Made by a program: the position numbers and the translations under genes. Under the pieces are notes generated by a model that was not told where the DNA came from, did not search any database, and saw only the letters and a program-made list of their open reading frames with translations. Source: Colias croceus (lineage: Eukaryota > Arthropoda > Insecta > Lepidoptera > Pieridae). Taken from it: DNA of 64,000 nucleotides. Below, one piece after another: positions 10,159-19,857 of this stretch. Numbering within the stretch: position 1 is the first letter of the stretch; the number at the start of each line of letters is the position of its first letter. The DNA lies in NCBI RefSeq assembly GCF_905220415.1, contig NC_059563.1:2676001-2740000 (forward strand), in the 5' to 3' direction.

Positions 10159-10518
10159 TTATTATTATGTATAACTACCTATATAAAATAACCAAATAGT
10201 TTCAATAAATGAGATTTATTTTCTATAAGTTGAAAATCAACATGCAAACATCCTTTTAGGTACATGTTAGCAAAAGTTATTAAAGTAGGTAGTTATGCGA
10301 TTTTCATCAATTTTTTTTTCGAAAACCGACTACAGATTTTTTTTCAAATTATCGCCCATTGTTTTTATCGGGGTATGGGGGCCCTTTTAACCTCGGGGCC
10401 CTGGGCTGCAGCCCATAAAGCCCATGGGTAGATCCGGCCCTGTTATTGCTTGGTAATTAATATATTTTCATGTCGTATACCTAATTATAAACATAAGTTT
10501 GATGTGTTATTAGCTGGA

Positions 10519-10742
10519 TTTATTGAAGTGAAAACTTTTTTAGCGGCGTTGGGTATAAAATCTTAAACTCGCGTCAGGACACGTGACCATCGAAAAAGCG
10601 TAAGACGGATGTTAGTTTTTTTAGCCCTTATATTCCATGCGTAAGACAGATACCTACCATTCCAAAATATCAAACATGCTGAACGTTAATAATCAAGTTT
10701 TCACTTCTGCCGGCACTCCCGGAGTGCAACCCGTCTTTTTTT
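10519..10742. mobile_element. MITE-like repeat with GAAGTGAAAACTT inverted arms
   Basis: GAAGTGAAAACTT near the left end is inverted as AAGTTTTCACTTC near 10695-10707. The right end carries a perfect GCACTC/GAGTGC hairpin (10713-10727) followed by a T run. The body includes CGTCAGGACACGTGACC. I recognise the type as an interspersed lepidopteran repeat; its class is unknown. Confidence 0.5.
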
Positions 10743-10916
10743 TTACACACTCACAGACTTATAATATTTTATGTTAAAATAGTGTTAATCATATTAATAT
10801 TTTTTCACAATTAAAAATATTTCCTTTTTTCTGATGGTGATGTTATGAGGACCATATTCGGTCATCATTAAAAATCTGTGCGAAAACTATAAACACTTGT
10901 GAGGCCCTCACGGCAG

Positions 10917-11070
10917 TCACGGATGAATTCTACACATACCCGTGGCCCTGTCGTTGATGCGGCTCGACGGAACACAGTGGGGTTTTGGTCGGTAGGAATC
11001 CGACATAACCCACGGCCTCTTCCCCGGAGGCCGTGGGTATCTATGCAAGATTTCCCCACTAAAAAAAAAA
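10917..11070 (+). mobile_element. Short non-LTR retroelement insertion with poly(A) and target duplication
   Basis: AGGCCCTCACGGCAG occurs at 10902-10916 and again at 11070-11084. Between the copies lies a GC-rich body ending CCCCACT plus about ten A. This is the classic footprint of LINE-mediated insertion. The body (GGGTTTTGGTCGGTAGGAAT and CACGGCCTC blocks) looks like the 3' end of a LINE or a SINE that mimics one. Open frames crossing it on both strands do not match a protein I know. Confidence 0.75.
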
Positions 11071-11326
11071 GGCCCTCACGGCAGATCGGGGCGGTCTGAC
11101 GCGAAGTGGGGACAGCGTTGTCACTGTATCGCTTTTGCCACGCTTTTCAACAGACTTATTCGATAGTTCAGTTTTGTGTTAAGACCGCTGTGACAACCAA
11201 CCCGTGAGACAAACAAACCCGGTTTCCCCAATTATCCCGTTAGACCGAAACCCTCACTGAGAGGGAATTACGTCTCACTACTGATCACGACAGTCATATT
11301 TTATCTCGAGAATCTGAAACTTTACT

Positions 11327-12120
11327 CAATATGAAGACCGTTTGACAAATGATAGGGTGTATCATAATATTATTCGATCTCTTGAAGATGAACATGAGCA
11401 TAAGCAATGACTAGAGTAGGGACGCGAATATTACAATTATTTGAGACAAGAACGATTAATATTTGTTTAATGAAAGATTAAGAATTGAAATTATTCAGTC
11501 TCTGAAAACGGACGAATAGCGAGAGGCCCGTCTTACTGCAGACGATTTCGTCATAGTCTTGATGACTTAGAGGTAAACAATCTACGAATTCGGTGGTGTG
11601 GTCCGACAAATATAAAAGTGGGTTTGCTTATAACCTCACAATTTATTACAGATCATCTTCTGTATAGGCGATATTAACGTAGTATGTTCTTTGCATGCTT
11701 TACATGCTTTAAAGTGGAGTAAGGAGACGGCTTTCGTTTGAAGATACACCGGAACCTTTGAAATCACTACTTTTAGAGGAACATACTGTGCAATCTAAAC
11801 TGTTATTAGACAATATTCGCTCTTATAGTAGTGCGTTTCAAATGATCCTTTGGTGCTCAATAATTATCAGAAGGTCCTTTCATGCTTACTTTTAAGATAC
11901 AAGGTCAAGTTTACCATTTGATAGGATCCCTTTTGCCTGAAGGCCAACCTAAGTTTGTTTAAATATATTTTGTATTCGACTACAACGAATAGTGGAATAC
12001 AAGAAATCAATATTTCTCAAATTTAAAACTGAACTCATTTCACAATTATTTTAGAACAGGTTAATTCGTATGTATGCAGTTTTAAATCGACATTAGAAGC
12101 TTTTCCTCAAGATGGTGATA
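11327..12120 (+). pseudogene. Decayed autonomous Helitron replicase (Helitron-like N domain)
   Basis: Pieces in shifting frames match the conserved N-terminal region of Helitron Rep/helicase proteins as I know the family. One piece reads IGDINVVCSL and ALKWSKE (from 11664). One reads EDTPEPLKSLLL and NIRSYSSAFQM (from 11740). One reads MLTFKIQGQVYHLIGSLLPE (from 11882) and then, after a stop near 11960, IYFVFDYNE. One reads EQVNSYVCSFKSTLEAF (from about 12054). At least two frameshifts and several stops separate them. The usual upstream Cys/His residues are eroded, and no HUH nuclease motif or Pif1-type helicase is visible, so only an N-terminal part survives. Autonomous proteins of this kind exceed 1,000 residues. 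It lies about 500 bp before a Helitron-like 3' end. Confidence 0.8.
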
Positions 12121-12330
12121 TCGGCACTCAGGAACTCCCTGGACGTGTTATAACGCCCAGGCCACAGTATTACAATTTTTCCTACAGTAGAGCAACGAAT
12201 GTATTTTCGCATAGCAACGGAGGGGAACTCGCGGGGGGTCAAGTGACGCGGGCCACGTACCACAAACATGCTTAGTTTGTCGTACCGAGCGCGAAAGAAA
12301 GTCATCGTGTTTTTAGTAAAGTTACTATAT
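12121..12330. other. Moderately GC-rich unrecognised stretch
   Basis: This stretch, with blocks GAACTCCCTGGACGTGTTAT and GGGTCAAGTGACGCGGGCC, follows the Helitron remnant directly. A 70-codon frame is open on the minus strand, but it matches nothing I know. It may be a separate MITE or part of the Helitron. Confidence 0.3.
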
Positions 12331-12559
12331 ATACTGACGTAATTTAATACTTAGGTACATATTCTATAATGGTGCGCTCAAACTGTTAATCTACATTTAA
12401 TTTAGATTATTATTTGAAATACTAAGTAATGTAGAATTTAAATCACATTCATTCATGTTGTCTTTAGATTTTAAGATTTTCTTATCAGTGTTCAATTTTA
12501 ATGTAGTTAAATTTTATAAGAGACAATAATTAAGAACATTCAAAAATAAAGTGTCACTT

Positions 12560-12626
12560 ATTTTTTTTTAAACGACGAATGACGAAAAACGACGTAATCG
12601 CGGACGAAGTCGCGGGCAACAGCTAG
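12560..12626 (+). mobile_element. Helitron-like 3' terminus
   Basis: The hairpin-like GCGGACGAAGTCGCGGGC is followed by AACAGCTAG ending at 12626 and then T, the insertion context expected for a Helitron 3' end. It could be the end of the element that carried the decayed replicase upstream. A similar truncated end lies at 20302-20326. Confidence 0.55.
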
Positions 12627-13861
12627 TATTAGTATAATATTATATCTACTATTAAATATGCATACTATCTTTGCTAACATTTGTTTGTTTATTTGTCTCT
12701 TTTACGTCACTACGGAGCAATCTTATTGTATTATTTTTGTGCCCATAATTAATAGGAGACTACAGAATAATTTATGCTACTTTTTCCTGCGATTAAAAAT
12801 CTTTGACAAAGAGGGTAAAACCGACGGTAATATCTAGTTAATTATAATTGAAAACACAGAAAAAGAGAACTTAATAAAAGCTATGTATAATTCGTTCTTT
12901 TCGTATTTTTAGGCCCATCATAAAAAGCAATAATAAATAAGCACACAGAAACAGCAGTTTTCCCATTGGTGAAATAAAAATATCTGACACATAAAACGCG
13001 TGTATCTAAAGCTGCCATTCACTCTCATTCTTTTGTGCGACCGTAACGCGTCGGAAACTTCGTGAATGTGCGTCTTAATGCTTTTGTTTTCTTAATCGAA
13101 CACGTTTGAACAGTCAATTCAGAGCAGGAAAAACTGGATGAAATGGGGATAATATTGACTTCTTTTTCTATAACAAAATAGTATGTTATGTGCGTAAGTT
13201 GTGCGTAAGTGTTGCGATTCGATATGTAATATTTTTTCTGATTACTAAAACAAGAACCTATGGAAAATCTAAAATAATAGATATAAAATGTACTTTCATT
13301 ATGTTTTTGTTTATGTGTTTTATGAGGATTGTAGCTGAATAGAACGTAATAATATAGGTATATTGTAACGTAATTGTAATGAATTTTAAATACCATTTTC
13401 AAACTAACTTGTACAATGTACTTTATTGAAAGTAGGCACGTTTTAATATGTTTGAAATATACAAAAAAGGAACATCAATGTTTACAAAAAAATGTGATTA
13501 GATACGACAAGGCGCCGTCAAATTCATAGGTACTTATAAAATAACTTATTCATCAAAGCATATTGTTATCTCAAGTACTTTTGATCAACAAATACCATCA
13601 CGCGTTGAGCCAAAAGACATACATTTATCAACGCCAAATATTTCGTAGTCGCGAGAAAACCTTCGAGATAGAAATCAGACATTTGATCCCATTGATATAT
13701 CTTCTAGTTTTATGAATTGGGATGAAAACTGACAAATAAGGGGTTGGTAGAATAAATTTATGCTTTAGTTTGAGTTTTAAAGTACCTACACATCATGAAA
13801 ATTTAATATAATATTATATTATATCGTTCAAAAAGAAAAGATTCTTGTCTGTCCTTTACCC
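12627..13861. other. AT-rich non-coding DNA
   Basis: No gene is supported. A 125-codon open frame on the minus strand (13025-13402) has a low-complexity Tyr, Lys and Phe-rich composition and no recognisable domain, and is treated as chance. Confidence 0.4.
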
Positions 13862-14017
13862 TCTTAAAAAAAACGAGCACATGTGTCAGAAGTGAAACTT
13901 CTTTCGTCGTCTTGTCGCCTCACTCCATGACGTGACGGTATAGTCATGATTCAACTTTGAAATTTACTCTCAACGCGCCGAAAAAGTTTATCTGTAAAAA
14001 TACGATGAATTTCTTCA
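13862..14017 (+). mobile_element. Interspersed repeat with the AGAAGTGAAACTTCT palindrome
   Basis: GTGTCAGAAGTGAAACTTCT and TCACTCCATGACGTGACG also occur, with changes, at 53920-54045 and, in part, inverted at 29830-29895. The AGAAGT/ACTTCT hairpin is the constant feature. The class is unknown. Confidence 0.5.
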
Positions 14018-14357
14018 TAAGAGTTGTTTGGAACATTACCCGCCGCCGAGTTCCACCACCGTACAGCACGACATCGTCAACAATACCACCCTCACCACCT
14101 TGACTGTTGGCAGTCTACAACTGTGCGCTTTAAAAGGTCTTTCTTCCCGCGCACTACAGACATCTGGAACAAACTCCCTCATGCGGCTTTTCCAAACGGC
14201 TATGAACTGGGGACCTTCAAGAAAAGAGCATATTCCTACCTGAAAGGCCGGCAACATACTCACAATGTCTCTAGCACTGTGGGTACATATGGGCGACGTG
14301 GAGCACTTACCACCAGGTGACGCGTCTGCTCTGTTGCCTCCTATTGCATAAAAAAAA
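14018..14357 (+). pseudogene. 5'-truncated LINE: ORF2 C-terminus and 3' tail
   Basis: The frame from 14024 ends in a block typical of the extreme C-terminus of Jockey/CR1-group ORF2 proteins: RSFFPRTTDIWNKLPHAAFP followed by FKKRAYSYL. After the stop comes a tail with CACCAGGTGACGCGTCTGCT, GTTGCCTCC and seven A, which I know from lepidopteran LINE ends. The reverse transcriptase and endonuclease parts are absent. A Heli-B copy follows directly. Confidence 0.75.
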
Positions 14358-14537
14358 TCTACACTAATATTATAAAGCTGAAGAGTTTGTTTGTTTGAAC
14401 GCGCTAATCTCGGGATCTACTGGTCCGATTTGAAAAATTCTTTCGGTGTTAGATAGCTCATTTATCGAGAAAGGCTATCATCACGCTACGACCAACATGA
14501 GTGGAGCCACGGGGGTGAAACCGCGCGGAGCAGCTAG
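14358..14537 (+). mobile_element. Heli-B element, full length
   Basis: It starts TCTACACTAATATTATAAAG and ends CGCGGAGCAGCTAG at 14537, with T following. It is immediately followed by a second Heli-B copy, forming a head-to-tail pair. Confidence 0.8.
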
Positions 14538-14539
14538 TA

Positions 14540-15045
14540 ACATTATAAAGCTGAAGAGTTAGTTTGATTGAACGCGCTAATCTCAGGAACTACTGGTCCG
14601 ATTTGCAAAATTATTCCGGTGTTAGATAGACCATTTATTGAAGAAGGTAATAGGCTACATGGCCATATATTAAGAGGATGTGAAAAATGGAATAGAACAT
14701 TGATTTTCTGGTATCTCAAAAATGGAAAAAGGAAACGGGGGAGACAGATTAGAAGGTGGGAAGACGAAATCGTAGCAACAGCTGTAAAAACATGGACGAG
14801 GACAGCACTGAACAGAAAAGAGTGGAAGGGAATGGAGGAGGCCTTTGCCAAGTTAGGGCAAACAGACCAATCTGCCGATGTCGACTCATCAGAGTCTTAA
14901 TTAAGTTTTTTAAATGCACATAATATTGTTTATGTTGTGTCTGATTAAGGCTAATAAATAAAATAAATAAATAGGCTACATAATATCACCACCGTAGAAC
15001 CAACAGAAGCGGATCAATGCGGGTGATACCGCGGCGCACAGCTAG
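14540..15045 (+). mobile_element. Heli-B element interrupted by an RTE-type LINE
   Basis: The left part (AACATTATAAAGCTGAAGAG to GTAATAGGCTACAT) and the right part (from AATAGGCTACAT to CACAGCTAG at 15045) form one Heli-B copy. A LINE is inserted between them. Confidence 0.8.
14661..14969 (+). mobile_element. 5'-truncated RTE-type LINE with target duplication
   Basis: The frame reads HILRGCEKWNRTLIFWYLKN, then a GRQIRRWEDEI block and WKGMEEAFAKL. This pattern is the C-terminal end of RTE-group reverse-transcriptase proteins (GR..RRW.D.I, WK..EEAF). The stop is followed by a short tail ending in AATAAA repeats. AATAGGCTACAT duplicates at 14649-14660 and 14970-14981, so this is a bona fide insertion into the Heli-B copy. 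Confidence 0.85.
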
Positions 15046-15577
15046 TATATATGTAATCAAACAATTCCTACACTCCCTTTAAAAAGTTAAAAACACACAA
15101 TTTTAATACAAATACATTTTATTTGTAACAGCATAGTAAAATAAGTCGAGTACATACAAATAGTTTCAATAGTCACTCGCAACACTTTTGTTATGAAACT
15201 TCGTACTTTAAATTGTTGAAGCTCGATCGATACGTCTGGTCTGGGCTTTTTTGTGGATGCTGTTTAGTACAGTTAGTATTATAAGTACAAATCAATTATT
15301 AATACATTTAAATCTGTTTTTTATTCATAATACGTAGGTACGGTATTTAAACGACATTTTGTTTTATATCCATATCACAGAATCAACATTACATATAAAT
15401 TTTACGATGGCAAAAGTTTCAAGTCAACTTTAAAGTTTTAATAGCGCATAAACACACTTATTGTTGTTAACTGATATTAATTTTAAGTTCATTAGTAGTT
15501 CCAGTTTTTTACTTTACAGTTTGATCTATAAACTGTGGAGTAAAGTCATCACGTGGGTTAATTATAATATAACATAA
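15046..15577. other. AT-rich non-coding DNA
   Basis: No gene or family repeat was recognised. Confidence 0.4.
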
Positions 15578-15798
15578 TCCTATTAATATTATAAATGCGA
15601 AAGTTTGTGAGGGTGGATGTATGTTTGTTACTCTTTTACGCAAATACTACGGAACCGATTACGATGAAGTTTAGCACACATATAGAAAGTAACTTGGATT
15701 AACACATAGGATAAGTTTCATCCCGGAAATCCCTCGGGAACGGGAACTATGCGGCTTTTCCTTTGATAACGCAGGCGAGGCCGCGTGCGGAAAGCTAG
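15578..15798 (+). mobile_element. Heli-C element, full length
   Basis: It starts TCCTATTAATATTATAAATG and ends GCGTGCGGAAAGCTAG at 15798. It has A before and T after, which fits A/T insertion. The block GGGAACGGGAACTATGCGG is present. Confidence 0.8.
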
Positions 15799-15874
15799 TC
15801 ATACATAATTCCATAAATATACTATCTACTCTTATCTCTTAAATAATACGTATTTATTACGTTCAGGTAAAACC

Positions 15875-15960
15875 CACATGTTAGGGAACTAAAAACTTCG
15901 ACAACATGTTACATCTATCAACCCGCACTTGGCCAGCGTGATGGATTATAACGATGACTC
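15875..15960 (+). mobile_element. LINE 3'-tail fragment
   Basis: CAACCCGCACTTGGCCAGCG and TGATGGATTATAAC match the tail of the better preserved element at 55817-56047. A more decayed copy lies at 16230-16310. Confidence 0.55.
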
Positions 15961-16071
15961 TCTATCTTAATCCATTCAACCTTTTTTATTTACTAGCCTT
16001 ATTATTTACTTTTATTCCTACATACACACACTTTTCCGATCACTATATAGTACATATATAACAAAATTACT

Positions 16072-16220
16072 TACTTCGTCTGTCTGTCCCTGTATGCGTA
16101 AATCTTTAAAACTACGCAACAGATTTTGATGATTTATTAGAAGGTAGAGTTATTTTCTATGAAGGTTTAGCATACATATTTTAAGATTTTGAAAAAGCCC
16201 GCTTTATTGACGCTTGCGGA
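16072..16220 (+). mobile_element. Decayed Heli-A copy
   Basis: It holds TGTCTGTCCCTGTATGCG, AATCTTTAAAACTACGCAAC and a damaged end CGCTTGCGGA. The CTAG is lost. Confidence 0.55.
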
Positions 16221-16229
16221 AAATTTGCA

Positions 16230-16310
16230 TCCCAATAAATATGTTATGGAACTAAAAATTGACACCATTTTAAATCTATCAATCCGCATGGCTGGATTAT
16301 AACTTTGACT
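16230..16310 (+). mobile_element. Decayed LINE 3'-tail fragment
   Basis: ATCTATCAATCCGCATGGCT and GGATTATAACTTTGACTC align with 15915-15965, so the two blocks are copies of one sequence that extend to about 16395. Confidence 0.45.
16234..16273 (+). repeat. Exact 40-bp direct repeat, copy 1
   Basis: The segment AATAAATATGTTATGGAACT through CACCATTTTAA recurs without change at 16859-16898, which is 625 bp away. The sequence on either side differs. Confidence 0.85.
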
Positions 16311-16399
16311 CTTAGTTATCCCAATATATTTTAATAGAATTTGCCAGCATTATTTACATCTATACATACACTTTTGCACTTTTCCGATACAAGAAACAC

Positions 16400-17412
16400 A
16401 CGTTTACGGCATATAAATAAAAACGTAGCCATCTTGTAGCCATGATAAGATCGTAAACACGACTTGTGACAGCTTTCGAGGGCTTATTTATGCCTCGAAC
16501 TGAAACTATAAATGTATCAGAGTGCTGACGTCATCTCTATTTACTTAGAAATCTGACTAATACAAATTTATGCGTACATTTTGCTTTGAACACAATGTTC
16601 CCAGTGTAATTAGAGCTTTTGTTGTATGGAATAGTCTTGCTATGCTAGGCCAAGCGGTATTGGTCGTTTTAATACTGTTAGCTAATTGAAAAGAATTAGT
16701 GGTGTTTCGTGTCTTAAGTTATGATAAGTAGTTAGTAAATTAATAGTTTCTGTTCGTACTTAAGCTAGAAATATTACTTAAATATCTTAAATTTATATGA
16801 GTAGAAATAAAGGACTTTTCAATGACTTTGGTTGATAAACTCTTTGAAGTCATATAAAAATAAATATGTTATGGAACTAAAAATTGACACCATTTTAACC
16901 ATTAAAAAGTATTTCATGGACAATTTGGTTTGAAAAATAAAATACGAAACCTACCTGTTACCACTCGTTTTTATACAAAAAACTCACCCTAAATAAATAC
17001 CTTAAAATTACGACCACTTTTGACACATTTATATTCGAAATTTTATCCGGAAAATATTAAATTTCATAGTGTCATGTTTCCTATAAATAAAGTAAGTAAA
17101 TAAAACAAAATATTATGTAATACCAAAATTCAACACGTATAACATACTTTGAACTTAAATATTAAGGTGAAATAAAGTTCAAACAGGGGTCAAGCCTCTA
17201 AGGAGCCGTCATGTTAAAATTTTATTCGATTGAGGGGAAACTGCTTTACGAGATTCATATATATATAGGTAGTAGGTTCTTTTTAATTTTAATGTAACCT
17301 ACATACTCTTAATTTTCTTGAGACTTCATGTTTATTATATTTATGACGTTTTAGAAGTAAATGAGTTTAAACTTTCAATGTGTTTATCTCATAGTTTATA
17401 CTATGACTACGA
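16400..17412. other. AT-rich non-coding DNA
   Basis: It contains the second copy of the 40-bp repeat (16859-16898). Nothing else is recognised. Confidence 0.4.
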
Positions 17413-17508
17413 CTAGCTTACCGCCCGCGGCTTCACCCGCTTTGCATAAAACCTAATAAATTATATACATAAACCATCCTCTTAAAAAAATACCGCATCA
17501 AAATCTAA
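17413..17508 (-). mobile_element. Heli-A 3' half, minus strand
   Basis: CTAG at 17413-17416, the hairpin and the block CCGCATCAAAATCTAATC. It stops where the plus-strand copy begins, so the two form a head-to-head palindrome. Confidence 0.7.
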
Positions 17509-17678
17509 TCTAAAACAAAGTCGCTTTCTGTATGTCCCTTTGTATGCTTAAATCTTTAAATCTACGCAACGGATTTTGATGCGGTTTTTTAATAGATAGA
17601 GTGATTCAAGAGGAAGGTACTACAATATAATTTATTAGGTTTTAGACAAAGCGGGCGAAGCCGCGGGCGGTAAGCTAG
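17509..17678 (+). mobile_element. Heli-A element, plus strand
   Basis: It runs from about TCTAAAACAAAGTCGC to GCGGGCGGTAAGCTAG at 17678. The first bases of the family (CACTACATAGTA) are missing at the junction with the minus-strand half. Confidence 0.75.
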
Positions 17679-17972
17679 TTATAAATAAGACCAAATATTT
17701 TCTTAATAAATATTTCGTGTTATAATTAGTGTATTGACGATATCCTTGACGATAAAATGTTTCTTTCTGCCTTTCTATCAATTCTTCGTATTTTTTACAG
17801 CAATTCCATACGCATATTAGCAATGTAATTTATTTTGCAATATTATGTGCGGTTTTCCATATCCGTAGTATTATGGGCTTAATGGAAAATCATGGCCGCC
17901 TACACACTGCAATAATTGTCGCCTGAAACTGTATTTAATAGTTAATAATAATAAAGATATTATACACATACA

Positions 17973-18171
17973 TCTATACTAATATTATAAAGCTGAAGAG
18001 TTTGTTTGTTTGTTTGTTTGAACGCGCTAATCTCGGAAACTACTGGTCCGATTTGAAAAATTATTTCGGTGTTAGATAGCCCATTTATCGAGGAAGGTTA
18101 TAGGCTATATATCATCACGCTACGACCAACAGGAGTGGAGCCACGGGGGTGAAACCGCGCGGAGCAGCTAG
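17973..18171 (+). mobile_element. Heli-B element, full length
   Basis: It starts TCTATACTAATATTATAAAG and ends GCGGAGCAGCTAG at 18171, between A and T. It has four GTTT units near its 5' end. This is a good reference copy for the family. Confidence 0.85.
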
Positions 18172-18489
18172 TACATAATAAAGTAGAACAAGAAAGTAAA
18201 TACAAATAATATAGACATATTACAATTACCTAATAATAGCGAAAGAAAAAACACAATCAATATGAAAAGTGCTCCATATCTTTCTGGCAACAAAAGATTG
18301 ATAAGGTTAATAAGTAACATTTAAGATTGATTGACTAATTGCGCCTCGTGGCTTCATCTGCGGACAAACAATTAGACCTTTACAACTGCAACTTATATTG
18401 GTAGCTTTCAACTATATATTTTCATTCAGCCGTGAAAGCGTAACAAACAGATACTACATATTGTATAAGTATTTTCATTTAAATATTTG

Positions 18490-18590
18490 CACCCTTAGAT
18501 AGTCTGTAGAATGTATTAGCGCCTTAACATTGTAATAACACCTTTTTTTGTAACTACATTCTTGCAAATAAATGTAATTTGAATTTGAAT
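18490..18590 (+). mobile_element. LINE 3'-tail fragment
   Basis: TTGTAACTACATTCTTGCAA followed by ATAAATGTAATTTGAATTTG is a LINE 3' end that I know from lepidopteran genomes. It has no coding part. Confidence 0.55.
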
Positions 18591-18980
18591 ACATATTATA
18601 TGGCAATGTAATCTGACGTCATCCAATTCCAAATTCCGTAACAAAGAGTCATGTTTAATTTAAAATGTAAAACTAAATGGCGTGTCGGAAGGTCGTAATA
18701 AATAGTGTTCGTACTCTGTTTGATCGATAATGTACAGAGAGACTAGGCTTTCAAGGCCTTAGTGTCTGTGTGAAATAGGATGCCTAGGCCACCTGTTGAG
18801 TTTAGTTAATTTCTTGTGTTGAAGTCCTAGTTCTAAGAAATAGGAATATCTTTTGTAAAACTACAAAGCTAAATAAAGAGCTTTTAACACGCTTTTATAA
18901 GCTTAACTATGTATGTAACCGATAGCTTTAGTCTCGATTTTTAATTTAAGCGGACAGATATAATAATTAAAAAAAAATGC

Positions 18981-19143
18981 ATGTGGCACTCGGGAACTGC
19001 CGCGGTAAAGCTTTTGCATAGCATGCCTTCAAGCCACATCTCCGTGCCTGTCGGAGTGGGGAGCGTGAGGTTTTTCGTTACGCAATTTCTGGATTCGGTC
19101 CCCGCGCTCAAGGCCCGCGATAGAAGCTATGCAATAGCTTAAA
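18981..19143 (+). mobile_element. TGTGGCACTCGG repeat with GCATAGC/GCTATGC arms
   Basis: The block runs from TGTGGCACTCGGGAACTGCC to GCGATAGAAGCTATGCAATA. Sequences near the two ends (AAGCTTTTGCATAGC and GCTATGCAATAGCTT) are inverted copies. Other copies lie at 24367-24524 and 46208-46335. It is a known kind of lepidopteran short repeat, possibly a SINE, but no clear tRNA boxes are seen. Confidence 0.65.
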
Positions 19144-19394
19144 ATTCTTAAAAACTACTGCACCGAATTTCATTATGCTATCAACAATGGATAGGTGGTC
19201 TGAAAGGTAAATTTTAAGTAGGTATATAATATTTTAAACTCGGCGGAAAGTTAGTATAGCATATAATTTGTTAGGGGAAATAGGAGCGGAGCATAAATTT
19301 TGCGAGTGGAGACGAGGTAAACAGTAGTAAGAACTATTGTAATACTGTAGAAATATGAATAAAATTAACGTACTTTTGGCATTGTGTGGTATTT

Positions 19395-19573
19395 ACTCGC
19401 TGTTTTACCCGCATTGATGCGCTTCTATCGGTCTTTGCGTGATGATGTGTAGCCTATAGCCTTCGATAAATGGACTATCTGACAGTAAAATAATTTTTCA
19501 AATCGGACCCGTGGTTCCTAAGATTAGCGCGTTGCACAAACAAACAAACTCTTCAGCGTTATAATATTAGTGT
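19395..19573 (-). mobile_element. Heli-B element, minus strand, diverged
   Basis: TGTTTTACCCGCATTGATGC at the 3' side and GATTAGCGCGTTGCACAAAC near the 5' side define it. CTAG is lost. Confidence 0.65.
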
Positions 19574-19857
19574 AAAATATACATAAAAGAAACATTAAGT
19601 ATGTCTATGAAACTCAAAGCTTTAACATTTATTCATTTAACAAGATTTCTTTTAGCGCTTTTGAATCGCTTCAGAAAGCATTTTCTACAGCGACGACGTA
19701 AATAGAAACTTTATAGTTAGGGGAAGACGTTTTCAAATGTTTTTATCCTAAAACTGGTAGAGACAAATCCAACAAAAAAATATTAAAATCCGTTCTCGAG
19801 TTAAAGTAATGTAGTAATTAACCCGACATTTTTTTATTGGTTGTTTTTGTAGTCTAA

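Larger units (their letters stand above)
6475..10442. mobile_element. hAT-like non-autonomous element carrying an inverted 11-bp array
   Basis: The left end starts CAGGGCCGGA and the right end is its reverse complement, TCCGGCCCTG. The flanks are a perfect 8-bp direct repeat, TTATTGCT, at 6467-6474 and 10443-10450. An 8-bp target duplication with CAGGG-type ends is the signature of hAT transposons. Beyond the first 10 bp the ends diverge, but GGGGCCCTGGGCTG occurs subterminally on the plus strand at both ends (about 6498 and 10395). No transposase-like frame is present. The interior holds a Heli-D copy (6714-6896), the 11-bp array (7148-9580) and a Heli-B fragment (10043-10158). The class rests on the ends and target duplication only. 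Confidence 0.75.

Noticed and set aside
10713..10740. A GC hairpin followed by a T run, resembling a bacterial terminator
   Set aside because: The context is an insect genome and the hairpin belongs to the end of an interspersed repeat.
12093..12305. 70-codon minus-strand frame
   Set aside because: It runs antisense across the end of a plus-strand Helitron remnant and into unrecognised sequence. No similarity can be named.
13025..13402. 125-codon minus-strand open frame
   Set aside because: AT-rich composition, Tyr/Lys/Phe bias, no recognisable motif or splice context.
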